Shown here: piece after piece, positions 13,001 through 20,679 of the stretch
How positions within the stretch are numbered: position 1 is the stretch's first letter
How the letters are laid out: each line of letters begins with the position of its first letter
NCBI GenBank assembly: GCA_000934455.1
Contig: KN885250.1
Span: 38,413-63,044 of the forward strand
DNA: 24,632 nucleotides
Direction: 5' to 3'
Source of the DNA: Apostichopus parvimensis
Taxonomy: Eukaryota; Echinodermata; Holothuroidea; Aspidochirotida; Stichopodidae
Made by a program: the position numbers and the translations under genes
The notes under the pieces: model-generated
Told to the model about the DNA's origin: nothing
Seen by the model: the letters and a program-made list of their open reading frames with translations, nothing else
The model's database searches: none

Positions 13001-14943
13001 GGAAATTCTATCAGATGGTGAGATACAATCTTCCTTATAACTCGAGCATAACATTGCAAATTGTCTTGAAAACTGAGAAATATGATAGATGAACTGAGAA
13101 TTAGAATATATCAAGATGATGGCAGTCCTTTGTTCTCGCTAGATACTTCTAAAGTTCCTGCTCTTAATTGAAAACACAGTGGCGCTTTGCTGTTTGAACG
13201 TTTGAAAGTTAAAACAAAAATCATATTTGATGATTTTTAGCATTGACATAAAATGCAGAGTACTTTGTTTTGTAGGCGTTCAAAGGTAAATAAATATCTC
13301 CATTTAATGTTATCTATTAATGTCAACTGAAGGAGAATATTCTGAAGATATTCATACCAAACCAGCTTAAGGACAACGCGGCAAGATCAGTACACAGATC
13401 TTCGTAATATTTCATTAAATAAATAACGTTTAAATAAAAAAGTCGATTAACCAGTTGAAAATCATCATCCACGAAGGCATTTCTTATCCCGACCGGTAGA
13501 AACGTCATGCCAGATGTTTTTTGTGGCATATGTCGTAAAACTTCTAAGGTAATATTTTTATCCGGTCGGTTGGAAAATGCCGGTGTTAACTCGGCAGTAA
13601 CGGACAGTGATAAAGGATCGAGCGAACAGTTTTACTGTTTAAGGTTGAAAAATATCACTATAACAATATACTAACCAATTGCTTCAGTTTATATAATTTT
13701 GAAATTGCGTTATAGAGTGAGATATACAGTAGTACTGTATCGAACTCGTAAATTCATTGAACAATTTTTTTTTTGGATTCCTTCACACAGGTAAATCTCC
13801 CTTTTCTTCTGATTATAAAACTACTAATGACGACATAGAAACATATATGGTTCCTAATGTATGGCCGAAAAAGTACTGTCACATGAGGTGAGTGACTGAA
13901 AGGATTCTAGTGAAAGCAAATGTACGTAAACATTTTCTAAACGAAATTTCATTGGAAAGCACTCAATCAACGGTGTTGAGACTTACCATCATATGACACA
14001 CTACATCCGAAGGTGATCATTGTCAGTATCCGGTGGCGTGCGAGTTCATCGTTTAATGTTAAAGCTCTTTAATCTCTGTGACAGTCCACTGTGTATTGCA
14101 AAGCAGACTACATTTGTTTAAATGAAAGACATTTTCGTCTCTAGTACGCAGCGACCATTTTTGTATTTTGTTCTTTTTAAGGGAATTGTCTGCCCTTGTA
14201 TATGTTTTTTTTCCCTCTGATATGTAGCTGACAAACTGAAACGTGACATACGTTTCAGCTTTGATTTCTGTTAAAACATTATTTATAAGAAAATATTTTT
14301 CGTCAAGACTAGCGACAAAAGACTATGAAGTTAATATCCTGTTTTACGTGTATTTATAATCAAAGACAGTTGATATCAGATGAACCTTTAATATTTTTAT
14401 ACTTCTATAATCAGGAATGATGTCTTGCTTTCATGTTGGGAAACAAATCCTTCTCTGCGACCAACAATACACGCCTTAAAATGTTCCTTCACACAGGTAG
14501 AACAAAATCTATAACTCTTTATCATTTCTCATTGAGAATTCGCTTTGACAATTACCCATGTTATTTATTATTATTATATATCATGTATTATTATCATTAT
14601 TTATTATTAATTACTCAATTACCCATAAGATAGATCATGTTTTGATACGAAGTAATATGTTAGGGGAGGGAGATGGCGATATAGGAGGGTGGAGGTATAA
14701 GAAGGCAGTCTTGACCTGGCGTATAGAAACCAGTCTTGAAGTTCACTTTTAACTCTTATATTCCATCCATAGGTGTCCGGTTCACAGATGACAGAGACCT
14801 TTCCAATGCGAAACAGCACTCTACTTGATCTTTACGTACCGATGAAGGGGAATACCCAAGAGAAGGGGACTGACGTCACATATGAGACTGCACGTGGAGT
14901 AGCAAGGACTTTGAGTATTGTGGAGAAGAGGCACAGCACTTGA
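724..14943 (+). CDS. Ig-domain receptor tyrosine pseudokinase (complete, 18 coding exons)
   Basis: Spliced CDS: 724-1045, 4107-4427, 5098-5424, 5969-6094, 6381-6405, 7429-7496, 8249-8276, 8564-8601, 9112-9142, 9258-9310, 9901-10068, 11127-11237, 11633-11802, 12188-12307, 12918-13017, 13791-13887, 14415-14496, 14773-14943. The exons sum to 2358 bases and 785 residues, and all junctions are GT-AG and phase-matched. Order: signal peptide, three Ig domains, transmembrane helix, juxtamembrane region, tyrosine-kinase-like domain, tail. The order recalls FGFR/VEGFR/PDGFR-type receptors, but the catalytic residues are gone: Thr499 for the beta-3 Lys, Arg519 at about the alpha-C Glu, Pro600-Gly601 for Arg-Asp of HRD, Lys606 for the catalytic-loop Asn, Cys621 for the DFG Gly. 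Structural residues remain (Glu643 of APE, Asp655 of alpha-F, Arg717 of alpha-I). Predicted role: a cell-surface receptor that signals by docking or dimerising rather than by phosphotransfer. I do not recognise a named orthologue, and the ligand is unknown. The N gap lies in intron 11, and the kinase reads continuously across it. Confidence 0.9.
1046..4106 (+). other. Intron 1
   Basis: About 3 kb between Ig exons 1 and 2. Small open frames (2850-3110 plus, 3222-3491 minus, 3861-4076 plus) show no domain or splice context. It holds a perfect short hairpin around 1957-1977 and a 13-base G run at 3793-3805. I see no extra exon in it. Confidence 0.7.
4107..4427 (+). CDS. Exon 2: Ig domain 2 (C2-type)
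   Basis: Residues 108-214, a single phase 1-1 exon. The likely core disulfide is Cys139 to Cys194 (PKGNITC). The Ala-Arg-Pro-Ala motif after the first Cys is typical of nectin/CD80-like C2-set domains. The usual core Trp is replaced by Leu152. Cys133 and Cys180 could form a second disulfide. Sequons lie at Asn134, Asn149 and Asn191. Acceptor is ...ACCGACAG, donor GTACGT, followed at once by a CT microsatellite. Confidence 0.88.
4441..4463. repeat. CT microsatellite in intron 2
   Basis: Two CT runs broken by one AT, starting 13 bases after the exon 2 donor. The rest of intron 2 holds a 12-base C run at 4607-4618 and nothing else clear. Confidence 0.9.
5098..5424 (+). CDS. Exon 3: Ig domain 3 (C2-type)
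   Basis: Residues 216-323, phase 1-1. Cys240 and Cys298 with core Trp253 make a canonical C2-type Ig domain. It shares Ala-Arg-Pro-Ala and P-K-G-N-I-(S/T)-C with domain 2, so the two exons probably arose by tandem duplication. Sequons lie at Asn223, Asn237, Asn274 and Asn295. Acceptor CCTACAG; a competing AG at 5101-5102 would break phase 1. Donor GTGTGT. Confidence 0.88.
5969..6094 (+). CDS. Exon 4: membrane-proximal stalk and transmembrane helix
   Basis: Residues 324-365, phase 1-1. A short Pro/Gln-rich stalk is followed by a hydrophobic helix at about 341-361 (YLFAISGCFLFILIGVFTFF), then His-Lys-Val-Arg as a basic stop-transfer signal. This gives an extracellular N terminus. Acceptor CTTTTGCAG, donor GTACGT. 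Confidence 0.87.
6381..6405 (+). CDS. Exon 5: juxtamembrane micro-exon (pair 1, first half)
   Basis: 25 bases, phase 1 to 2, encoding V-R-I-S-L-R-Q just inside the membrane. Acceptor ACCGTGACAG, donor GTGAGT. The basic residues fit the inner membrane face. With exon 6 it makes 93 bases. Confidence 0.75.
6875..6882. repeat. Left target-site duplication of the MITE
   Basis: GGTAGAAA, identical to 7269-7276. Confidence 0.87.
6883..7268. mobile_element. hAT-type MITE (386 bp) in intron 5
   Basis: Perfect 12-bp terminal inverted repeats, CAGTGGCGGAGC at the left end and GCTCCGCCACTG at the right. The element is flanked by identical 8-bp direct repeats GGTAGAAA (6875-6882 and 7269-7276). An 8-bp target duplication and CAGTGG-type ends are hallmarks of the hAT superfamily. 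Both ends carry long C runs just inside. No transposase is encoded, so it is non-autonomous. The perfect target duplication suggests a fairly recent insertion. Confidence 0.88.
7269..7276. repeat. Right target-site duplication of the MITE
   Basis: GGTAGAAA, identical to 6875-6882. Confidence 0.87.
7429..7496 (+). CDS. Exon 6: juxtamembrane exon (pair 1, second half)
   Basis: 68 bases, phase 2 to 1. The split ATG codon is shared with exon 5. It encodes residues 375-396, ending K-I-N-E-E-N-G-D. Tyr388 lies in E-K-Y-K-I. Acceptor TTGTTGAAG, donor GTAAGT. Confidence 0.78.
8249..8276 (+). CDS. Exon 7: juxtamembrane micro-exon (pair 2, first half)
   Basis: 28 bases, phase 1 to 2, encoding E-C-E-M-N-A-R-V plus a split Ser. 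Acceptor AATTTAAAG, donor GTGAGT. With exon 8 it makes 66 bases, so the pair can be skipped in frame. Confidence 0.7.
8564..8601 (+). CDS. Exon 8: juxtamembrane micro-exon (pair 2, second half)
   Basis: 38 bases, phase 2 to 1, residues 407-418, ending R-I-N-E-E-L then a split Gly. Acceptor CTTTCATAG, donor GTGAGT. The ending resembles those of exons 6 and 10. Confidence 0.72.
9112..9142 (+). CDS. Exon 9: juxtamembrane micro-exon (pair 3, first half)
   Basis: 31 bases, phase 1 to 2, encoding P-K-D-N-Y-P-K-P-P. Tyr424 sits beside a Pro-rich stretch that could be an SH3- or SH2-type ligand (inference). Acceptor TTTCTTCTTAG, donor GTAATA. The following intron is only 115 bases. Confidence 0.75.
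9258..9310 (+). CDS. Exon 10: juxtamembrane exon (pair 3, second half)
   Basis: 53 bases, phase 2 to 1, residues 430-446, ending I-D-I-E-N-E-N. It joins the juxtamembrane region to the kinase-like domain. Acceptor CTCTTTTTTTAG, donor GTAAGT. Confidence 0.78.
9901..10068 (+). CDS. Exon 11: pseudokinase N-lobe, degenerate glycine loop and beta-3
   Basis: Residues 448-502. The Val478-Tyr479 pair aligns with the V-Y after a kinase glycine loop, but the three Gly positions are Leu471, Met473 and Ser476. K-K-C-V-L-I-T-T aligns with the V-A-V-K strand, giving Thr499 in place of the ATP-anchoring Lys. Both losses argue against normal ATP binding. Acceptor TTATTTGTAG, donor GTTAGT (a little weak). 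Confidence 0.83.
10413..10804. other. Assembly gap (392 Ns) in intron 11
   Basis: Unknown bases between kinase exons 11 and 12. The protein reads smoothly from V-S to E-N-A across the junction, so no missing exon is needed. Both flanking junctions are phase 1, so a symmetric extra exon cannot be excluded. Confidence 0.98.
11127..11237 (+). CDS. Exon 12: pseudokinase alpha-C helix and beta-4
   Basis: Residues 504-539. W-D-D-F-V-K-R-V-L-E-L-P aligns with the alpha-C helix. The salt-bridge Glu position falls on about Arg519, although Glu522 is one turn on. A-E-G-I-C-I-D matches the G-V/A-C strand of receptor tyrosine kinases. Acceptor TTTTTGCTAG, donor GTAAGT, phase 1-1. Confidence 0.83.
11633..11802 (+). 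CDS. Exon 13: pseudokinase hinge, insert and alpha-E
   Basis: Residues 541-596. L-Y-L-V-Q-E-H is the beta-5/hinge; the residue before the hinge Glu is the gatekeeper, here Gln546, which is unusual. A short polar insert (about 559-571, S-S-S-H-H-A-E-N-N) follows, at the site of the RTK kinase insert. F-I-M-D-I-L-E-G-M-E-L-I-H matches the alpha-E helix (A-x-G-M-x-Y-L). Acceptor TTCTTAATAG, donor GTAAGT, ends in phase 0. Confidence 0.87.
12099..12114. repeat. GT microsatellite in intron 13
   Basis: Eight GT units about 75 bases before the acceptor of exon 14. Confidence 0.9.
12188..12307 (+). CDS. Exon 14: degenerate catalytic loop, DFC motif and activation segment
   Basis: Residues 597-636, phase 0-0. 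L-H-P-G-L-S-T-S-K-I-L aligns with V-H-R-D-L-A-A-R-N-I-L: catalytic Asp is Gly601 and Asn is Lys606. K-I-Y-D-F-C aligns with K-I-x-D-F-G. The activation segment is Lys-rich with no Tyr. The donor is GTATTT (weak). An in-frame alternative donor GTAAAG after 12292 would drop five residues; the longer form fits kinase spacing better. Confidence 0.87.
12918..13017 (+). CDS. Exon 15: pseudokinase APE-like motif and alpha-F
   Basis: Residues 637-669. L-P-P-E-A-L keeps the structural Glu643 of APE. A-S-D-V-W-S-V-A-V-V-V-W-E-I-L matches S-D-V-W-S-F-G-V-x-x-W-E; Asp655 is kept, and Phe-Gly has become Val-Ala. Acceptor CATTGTCTTAG, donor GTGAGA, ends in phase 1. Confidence 0.9.
13791..13887 (+). CDS. 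Exon 16: pseudokinase C-lobe, alpha-G region
   Basis: Residues 671-701. G-K-S-P-F aligns with the G-x-x-P-Y/F after alpha-F of tyrosine kinases. V-P-N-V-W-P-K-K-Y matches the L-x-x-P-x-x-C-P region. Phase 1 to 2. Acceptor CTTCACACAG, donor GTGAGT. Confidence 0.87.
14415..14496 (+). CDS. Exon 17: pseudokinase C-lobe end (CW...RP motif)
   Basis: Residues 703-729. L-L-S-C-W-E-T-N-P-S-L-R-P-T-I is the alpha-H/alpha-I signature of tyrosine kinases, with Cys709-Trp710 and structural Arg717. The donor GTAGAA is weak. If intron 17 is retained, the frame runs on for five codons to a TAA at 14512-14514, giving a tail-less form. Confidence 0.87.
14773..14943 (+). CDS. Exon 18: C-terminal tail with YVPM motif and stop
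   Basis: 56 codons and TGA (14941-14943), phase 0. The tail is polar. It holds Tyr750-Val-Pro-Met, the YxxM consensus for PI3-kinase p85 SH2 domains (the same four residues serve this role in PDGFR-beta), and Tyr766 in T-Y-E-T. Acceptor TCCATCCATAG. The open frame, richer in GC than its flanks, supports it as coding, but the weak upstream donor leaves some doubt. Confidence 0.72.
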   Translation: MSGSQMTETFPMRNSTLLDLYVPMKGNTQEKGTDVTYETARGVARTLSIVEKRHST

Positions 14944-15443
14944 TACGCTAATCTCGTTCAACAAAATATTAGTTACTACCGTGCATTGACTTTTGTGTAG
15001 CTTAAATGACTTTGGTGAGGCCATTGAAAAATCAACCTTTGTCTACGTTAGGTTAATTAGAGGCATTTTAAAGGAATAACGAAGGCAGGAATCAAAGACA
15101 ATTTTTATGATTCAGTAACCTCCAAACTCTCAAATATTCGATTTTTAAGCTGACCGCATTCTGTTTGACTGAAACCGCTCGCTTGGAAAATGTCACCACA
15201 ATACACAGGAAGCCACCATTGACTACATAATACGCTTGAAATTCCGTATTGATGACGTCAGAGTGGAACAACTCTCGTCACAAAGTCATTTTCCGTGTGG
15301 TAGACTCCCCGTGGAAAACTTTTGGCTGATGTTGCAAAGGCTAGAGACTTATAAGCCTAACGCAATTTCCTACAAGCAATTTCCTATAAGCCCAACGCGG
15401 TTTAAAATACTAACGAGTCAGTTGTAGGTCAAAGATTCAACAA

Positions 15444-15449
15444 AATAAA
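15444..15449 (+). terminator. Candidate polyadenylation signal (AATAAA)
   Basis: First AATAAA after the receptor stop, about 500 bases downstream and followed by a T-rich stretch. A second AATAAA is at 15537-15542. Together they suggest a 3' UTR of roughly 0.5-0.6 kb. Bases 14944-15443 show no other feature. Confidence 0.5.
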
Positions 15450-18420
15450 GAGTTCTCTTTTCTTAATTTTTTTGTTAAAAATAAGACCTAGGCTACGCTA
15501 AACAAGCACACTGAAACCACGCCTAAGGTAAGCTAAAATAAAATAATGGTCGATATTAAATATTTCAAAGGAAATAGTTCAGTTTATTTACATCGTATGA
15601 TCAAACGTCTGATAGTTACTGGCTCATCCGATGATTGAGATGTAAATGTGGTGAAACATTCTATGAGCATTTCTCAAACATCACATTACTTTAAAGGGAA
15701 GACAACGTCAATTAAAAGGATTAAAAGTCCAGAAAACACCACCTTGCTTATTTGATAACACCACGAGGACTTGTAAATATAAATCATATATAACTTAATA
15801 ATGAATGTCATGGGAATGATCAATCCGGCAACTGCCAAAAAAGTGCTTAAAGGGGATATGCCTACTTACATTTTCCCTGTCTGGTGAGGCAATCTTTAAA
15901 GTGGGGTTAAAATAGAGTCTAGAAAAAAGATAGCAATGGAGAAGATATTCAAGTGCCCGTGGCATAGTGGTAACGTATATTTAAACCTCCATTATCATAT
16001 AAGGGTCATAACAAATTATTACATTACGCAGAACGTTACTGTTAACGCAATTCCTCAACGCGGCGTCTAAACGCAGCGTACAAGACGGCCCCACACTCAG
16101 CGTACAACGCAACGTACAACGCGGTGCTAAACGCAACGCCAAACGCAGAGACCAACTATAAATTTAAATTAGATTCAAGGCTACAGAGTTAAATTAACGG
16201 TGTATACACTGCCGTTAACCGATATAGATACGCTATGAAACATTCGATGGACTAAATGACCGTTATTTGCATCATTGAACTTAGTTTCCTTTCTGTTAGC
16301 TGAACTAGACTACTGCACTAATGCTGCTTCTTAGGACTAACTGAAAAATTTCCATTCACAGCAGAGCACTGATCATTACGAACGTACACACAGTTCCACG
16401 CAGTTCAGAGCGCTACTTAGTAACGCAAATTATAACAATCAATCAATCAATTTACTCCTAACTAACTGGGCGTTATCTCCCTCAGTGCGACAGCTCAGCT
16501 TGCTTACAATTCATACGACTCACAAATGTATTAAATAATATTCTGGGCACTTACAAATATCTACGAACAGTTAGACACGACGCTGTGGTATTAGAAACAT
16601 TCCAACTTGGTTGATAGAAAATAATAAGATAACATACGGTACGTAGACGTCTTATATGATATTTTGACGAAGAGCGCCACGCTGTACGTTATATTCAGCT
16701 CCTTTTGTACTAGCCTGAACATTAGCTGAAGTTTGCCCGCGCGAGAATGTACTACTTCAAAGAACACCGCCCCTGAGTTGCCGTTACCACTCTTCCGGAG
16801 ACCGGAAAGCCCAACTATTGAACAAAGGCCAGGTACACGATTGCTAACGTCATAGTAAAACAACTTAGGAGGATAACGGACATCTCCCAGCCAAGAATTA
16901 CAACATTACTTCAAACTTAAAACACTTAATACAATGTAACGAATACATCTCAACAGTTAAAGCTACAACGCAAGTTCGGTTACGATATGAAATGACGTTA
17001 CAGTGATAAAAGAAACAAGTTGAATGCATTCTGATTCTGAAAATTTATTAAGCATTATAATATACAATACACCTTTGAACGTACGCATTAATGTAATTAC
17101 TCACACAGCCAACTTATTAGAAAGTCTACTTACACCATCAAGTAATATCATCAAAAAGAAAACAATTTTGTTGCTGTTATCAATTATGGGAAATCAGTGA
17201 TTTCCTACCTTTTTTTTTTCTTTTTTTTGGCTGATAATTCAATGACTTTGATTATAATTAGTTACTATTTGCAATTAAAACCTATAAATTCTGATTTTGA
17301 ACACACTTTAATCTCCATTTGTATTTTATAAATTCTATCAGAGAAGAATCTTGAAAAGTACACTCTTGAAGTCTTGATTATCTGTTGAACTGTCTATATA
17401 GCCTAACCTGTAATCTGACGGTATAGTGTTAACATTTACTTTGTAGTTATAGAGAACTGTTTGCCACTTGAATCACGTAGATTGTTCTGCCCGAACATTC
17501 AATTACAAGTTAAGGTTAAGCCATGCGGACTAAGATGTGTACGTTGTGTGCATACAATTCCACTGTGTACAATAAACATAACATACATATATCAGGTATT
17601 CTAGAACCAAACAACAGAGAAACAGTAACAATAGATCACATACATCTTTAGTTGAATATTTCAATGTTTTGTGTTTCTTCCTAAGTTTCAACAACAATCA
17701 CATTTTGCTTCATTGTATTTTTTTTAAAACGACGCGCACTCTTTAAAATAAAAATTACAAATGGGGCCACTAAGGTTATTACAAATGCAATAATATTATA
17801 TTAATTTTGAAGCCCCTTAAGATGAAGTGCTTGAGTATGTAATATAACTGAAGTTAGCAGTATTTTCTGCAAATCAAACACACGGTATCCATGGCAAAAC
17901 ATTATAAACAGCAATATTCAGTAAACGACAATACATTTTTTTTTCTTTTTTTTTTAAACAAAATCAATGACGACTGTTACAATGAAAAAAAAAACAAGTA
18001 AGACTTGACTTTGATAAATTTATCATTGCGCATCTACAAAAGTATGATAGTTCCAGGTAACTAATGAAAACAAGTATAAGCTCTGATGTCTTACAAATGT
18101 ACAGATTTTCTGCATTATTATGTACTTTTGTGAATTTAAAGGCCTGTAAAAGATGAAGACATAGTTTTAGAAAAATCAGAAACATAAAGGAATTTTCAAG
18201 TACGTGCTTTCTGACACATATAATTCATTGCTATGCTAAAGTTGCAAGTTCAAATTAAATGTGACGAAATTCGTGAAACAGTATTATAGCTAACTAAGTT
18301 TGTCACCACCATGGGGACAGAAAAGTAGAAAAACAACAGAGGGGAAAAAACGTTCACTGATTGGAAGTCAACATTTCGTTATTCTTGTAATTACACAAGG
18401 ACCAAGAAAAGTCTAGACAG
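15450..18420. other. Non-coding interval after the receptor gene
   Basis: About 3 kb, AT-rich. Open frames such as 16591-16863 and 17964-18185 (both minus) look random, with no domain. It contains an ACGC-rich degenerate array (16043-16150), a lone tRNA box A-like sequence at 15960-15970, and T-rich runs at 17210-17228 and 17937-17955. Confidence 0.6.
16043..16150. repeat. Degenerate ACGC-rich short repeat array
   Basis: AACGC, CTAAACGC and CGTACAACGC are repeated in an irregular array, markedly richer in GC and CpG than the flanks. A related stretch with a duplicated GCAATTTCCTA(C/T)AA unit lies at about 15357-15403. Confidence 0.65.
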
Positions 18421-18435
18421 TATGTACGGGAAGAT
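18421..18435. repeat. LINE target-site duplication, left copy
   Basis: TATGTACGGGAAGAT, matching 19377-19391 at 14 of 15 bases and lying directly against the GATTAA tail. Confidence 0.75.
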
Positions 18436-19376
18436 CTTATCTTAATCTTAATCTTCTCCGTAACGTCTGTTACATAAGGTCACGATGTTCTCTTTCCACC
18501 CCTGTCGATCTTCTGCAGCTCTTCTCACATCGGACCAGCTTCTCCAGCCATTCTTGTCTCTCTCTTTAGTTGCTGTCCTCCTCCAAGTCGTCTTGGTTCT
18601 GCCAACCTTCCTCCTTCCTTCTGGTGCCCATTCCATTGCTACTCTTGCATGATTTCCTGTCTTCTTCCTCATAATATGACCAATCCAATTCCATCTGCGT
18701 CTCCGTATCTCTACACTTATTCTGTTTATGCCTGTTTGCTGCATAATTCTGTCAATGCTAACTAGTTCTGTCCAAGGAATTTTCAGTATTCTTCGTATGC
18801 ACTTGAACTGAAAAGCATCCAACTTTTGCTCCTCTCTCTTTGTCACTTTCCATGCTTCGCTTCCTTATAACAGCACTGATCTTACTAGCGTTTTGAATAG
18901 TGTTAGTTTTGTCTTTCTGCCTATTGCACCATTTGTCCATATTCTTCCTAGGTTTCTAAATGCACCACGTGCCTTTCCTAATCTGTTTTTGATGTATTCT
19001 GTACCTCCTCCATCTTTACTGACTTCGGCCCCCAGATATACGAACTCCTCTACGTTTTCCACTTCTATGTTGTTGATTTTCAGTGACGCTTTTCAGTGCC
19101 ATCTCTTCTACTTTCTCTGTCTTTTTCTGGATGTGGTCATGCCTTGCCGATAACAAGGCAATATCGTCCGCAAAATCCAGATCCTCAAGCTGCGTGGTAA
19201 ATCTCCATCTGATGCCTCTTCTTTCTCCTGCAAGTACTCTCTTCATCATCCAATCTATTGCTAACAAAAACAGGAACCCGCTCATGACACATCCTTGTTT
19301 CACCCCAGATGTTACGTGGAACCACTCAGTTGTTTCACCTTCATCCACAACTGCGCATTCAACGTTGTCATATAAA
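18436..19376 (-). mobile_element. 5'-truncated RTE-like non-LTR retrotransposon
   Basis: Read on the minus strand, a reverse transcriptase begins part-way through its domain: G-V-K-Q-G-C-V-M-S-G (19318-19289 region), then D-F-A-D-D-I-A-L-L as the active-site strand. It continues E-F-V-Y-L-G-A-E-V-S-K-D-G-G and the C-terminal W-N-W-I-G-H-I-M-R-K region to a stop at 18448. The 3' end runs straight into GATTAA repeats, typical of RTE-type elements. Damage: a frameshift or deletion near 19080, and an in-frame stop at 18865-18867 where the family has Tyr (the L-L-Y-G-S-E-A-W block). Dead copy. The clade assignment is from memory of the family and could be a neighbouring LINE clade. Confidence 0.85.
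18448..19376 (-). pseudogene. Reverse transcriptase fragment of the LINE
   Basis: Three pieces of one reading: about 19376-19083, 19062-18868 (after a frame change) and 18864-18448 (after the in-frame stop). The catalytic F-A-D-D is intact, but the fingers subdomain and the endonuclease are missing because of 5' truncation. No function is expected. Confidence 0.85.
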
Positions 19377-19391
19377 TATGTATGGGAAGAT
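19377..19391. repeat. LINE target-site duplication, right copy
   Basis: TATGTATGGGAAGAT, one mismatch to 18421-18435. It marks the 5' truncation point of the minus-strand LINE. Confidence 0.75.
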
Positions 19392-20430
19392 ACTGCTATC
19401 TAATAGGTGTAGATTACGTTCTCCGGAAGCCAATTATAACAACATGATTAAAACAAAAGACTAATGCCAAACCTATTATGTGTGATTGGCATAACATTAT
19501 TTTGTATTTACTTTTAGGAGAATCTGAGGAACATTTTATTAGATCAGGAAAATCCCAAGAAGATGCAATTCTTAGCTTTGGCTTTGACTATCCCAGTATG
19601 TGTTCAATTAATAGTATGGAAATTAAAAGTTTTTGAATTTTTCAACCTTCCATTTATGCATGTTACTTACATCAATTAACGGCAGTGTTTGTACAACGAA
19701 AAGCCGAGAGGAGAATTGCATCCTTTAATAACTCGTTATTAAAATGTTCATGTTATTTGGACACAATTATAGAGGAGAATTTCTTATTTTGATCAATTTT
19801 AATCTTAGTTTGAGAAATAAGAAGGTTCATTAAATTCTAACAGCACTTATATATCATTTCTCGTGTATACAATATGGAGTTGAATATGATGTCAACAAAT
19901 CAATCACCGAAAACTAGAAACGTAAGAGCAAATCGTCTAACCAACCTTTCTAGATAGGTAAACTATATGTGATAGGTGATAAGTATATATACAAAAACAT
20001 GCAACGAAAGTCACCGTAAAGTGTCGGATACATGATTTAAATACCATGGTTTTAGGTTCTTTCCAGTCTTTTGAACTGTCACAAATAAACAAAACAGTTA
20101 TGCAAGACAATTGATGATACAGTAGTTAGAGTCAGTTTAATAACTTTCTGACTGTTTGGGTCACGCCACACAGGAAGGCAAAGAGAACGTAAATTGAAAC
20201 AAGTCGCGCTGCATGATGATATTACTTATTTACTAAAACAACAATTAGAGCGTAATTTATTGCAATAATTGATTTTCGTGGAATATTTTGGACATTATAG
20301 TTAATTCAGTATTTTTCAATGCTGGGATAAAACAGCATGTAAATAATTGGATTGTTCATGATATGAGCAAGGCCTTTTGCAGCGGCTTTTGATACTATCC
20401 TGCTAGCATCCTTGGTATAGTATCGGTGCA
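19392..20430. other. Interval with no clear feature beyond one candidate exon
   Basis: AT-rich sequence. Apart from the exon-like island at 19518-19595, I see no open frame, repeat or RNA gene that I can support. Confidence 0.5.
19518..19595 (+). CDS. Candidate exon, unknown protein
   Basis: A 78-base island with acceptor TTTACTTTTAG and donor GTATGT, open in two frames. In phase 1-1, the phase used by most receptor exons here, it reads E-S-E-E-H-F-I-R-S-G-K-S and onward to F-G-F-D-Y-P. In phase 0 it reads E-N-L-R-N-I-L-L-D and onward. No domain is recognised. It could be an exon of another gene or a decoy. Confidence 0.3.
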
Positions 20431-20476
20431 TCACGTCCCTTCAGATGCCGTGCGTTGTTTTTGCCATTCTGATTCC
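20431..20476 (-). CDS. Candidate terminal exon, minus strand
   Basis: Acceptor TTATTTATCTACAG on the minus strand. Entered in phase 2 it reads E-S-E-W-Q-K-Q-R-T-A-S-E-G-T and ends in TGA at 20431-20433. It joins in phase with the candidate exon at 21137-21162. Hydrophilic, like a cytoplasmic tail. Other frames are also open for a while, so this is weak evidence. Confidence 0.3.
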
Positions 20477-20679
20477 CTGTAGATAAATAACATATATTCG
20501 TCATCAGAAATATTTCACATCGCTAAGCAATCAATCATCTAGTATATATAGTACGTTCGTGAGCCATTATATTCCCAGTTAATTCATTCAAAGGCTAAAC
20601 ATTTGCATTTGATTAATGCAAAACACAAAGGAACACTTCAGCTAATAAGAACATAAGAAGTAATTGAGACCTGTCCTCT

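Noticed and set aside
14558-14752. Hydrophobic open frame downstream of exon 17
   Set aside because: It comes from a TTA/TAT-rich low-complexity intron stretch, not a membrane protein.
15960-15970. Perfect tRNA box A-like TGGCATAGTGG, possible SINE or tRNA gene
   Set aside because: No convincing box B follows (the nearest match is poor) and no cloverleaf can be folded. At most a decayed SINE head.
16591-16863. 90-codon minus-strand open frame
   Set aside because: No recognisable motif, no splice context, and an odd mixture of residues typical of chance frames.
19083-19403. Plus-strand open frames at 18893-19403
   Set aside because: They are the antisense shadow of the minus-strand reverse transcriptase.
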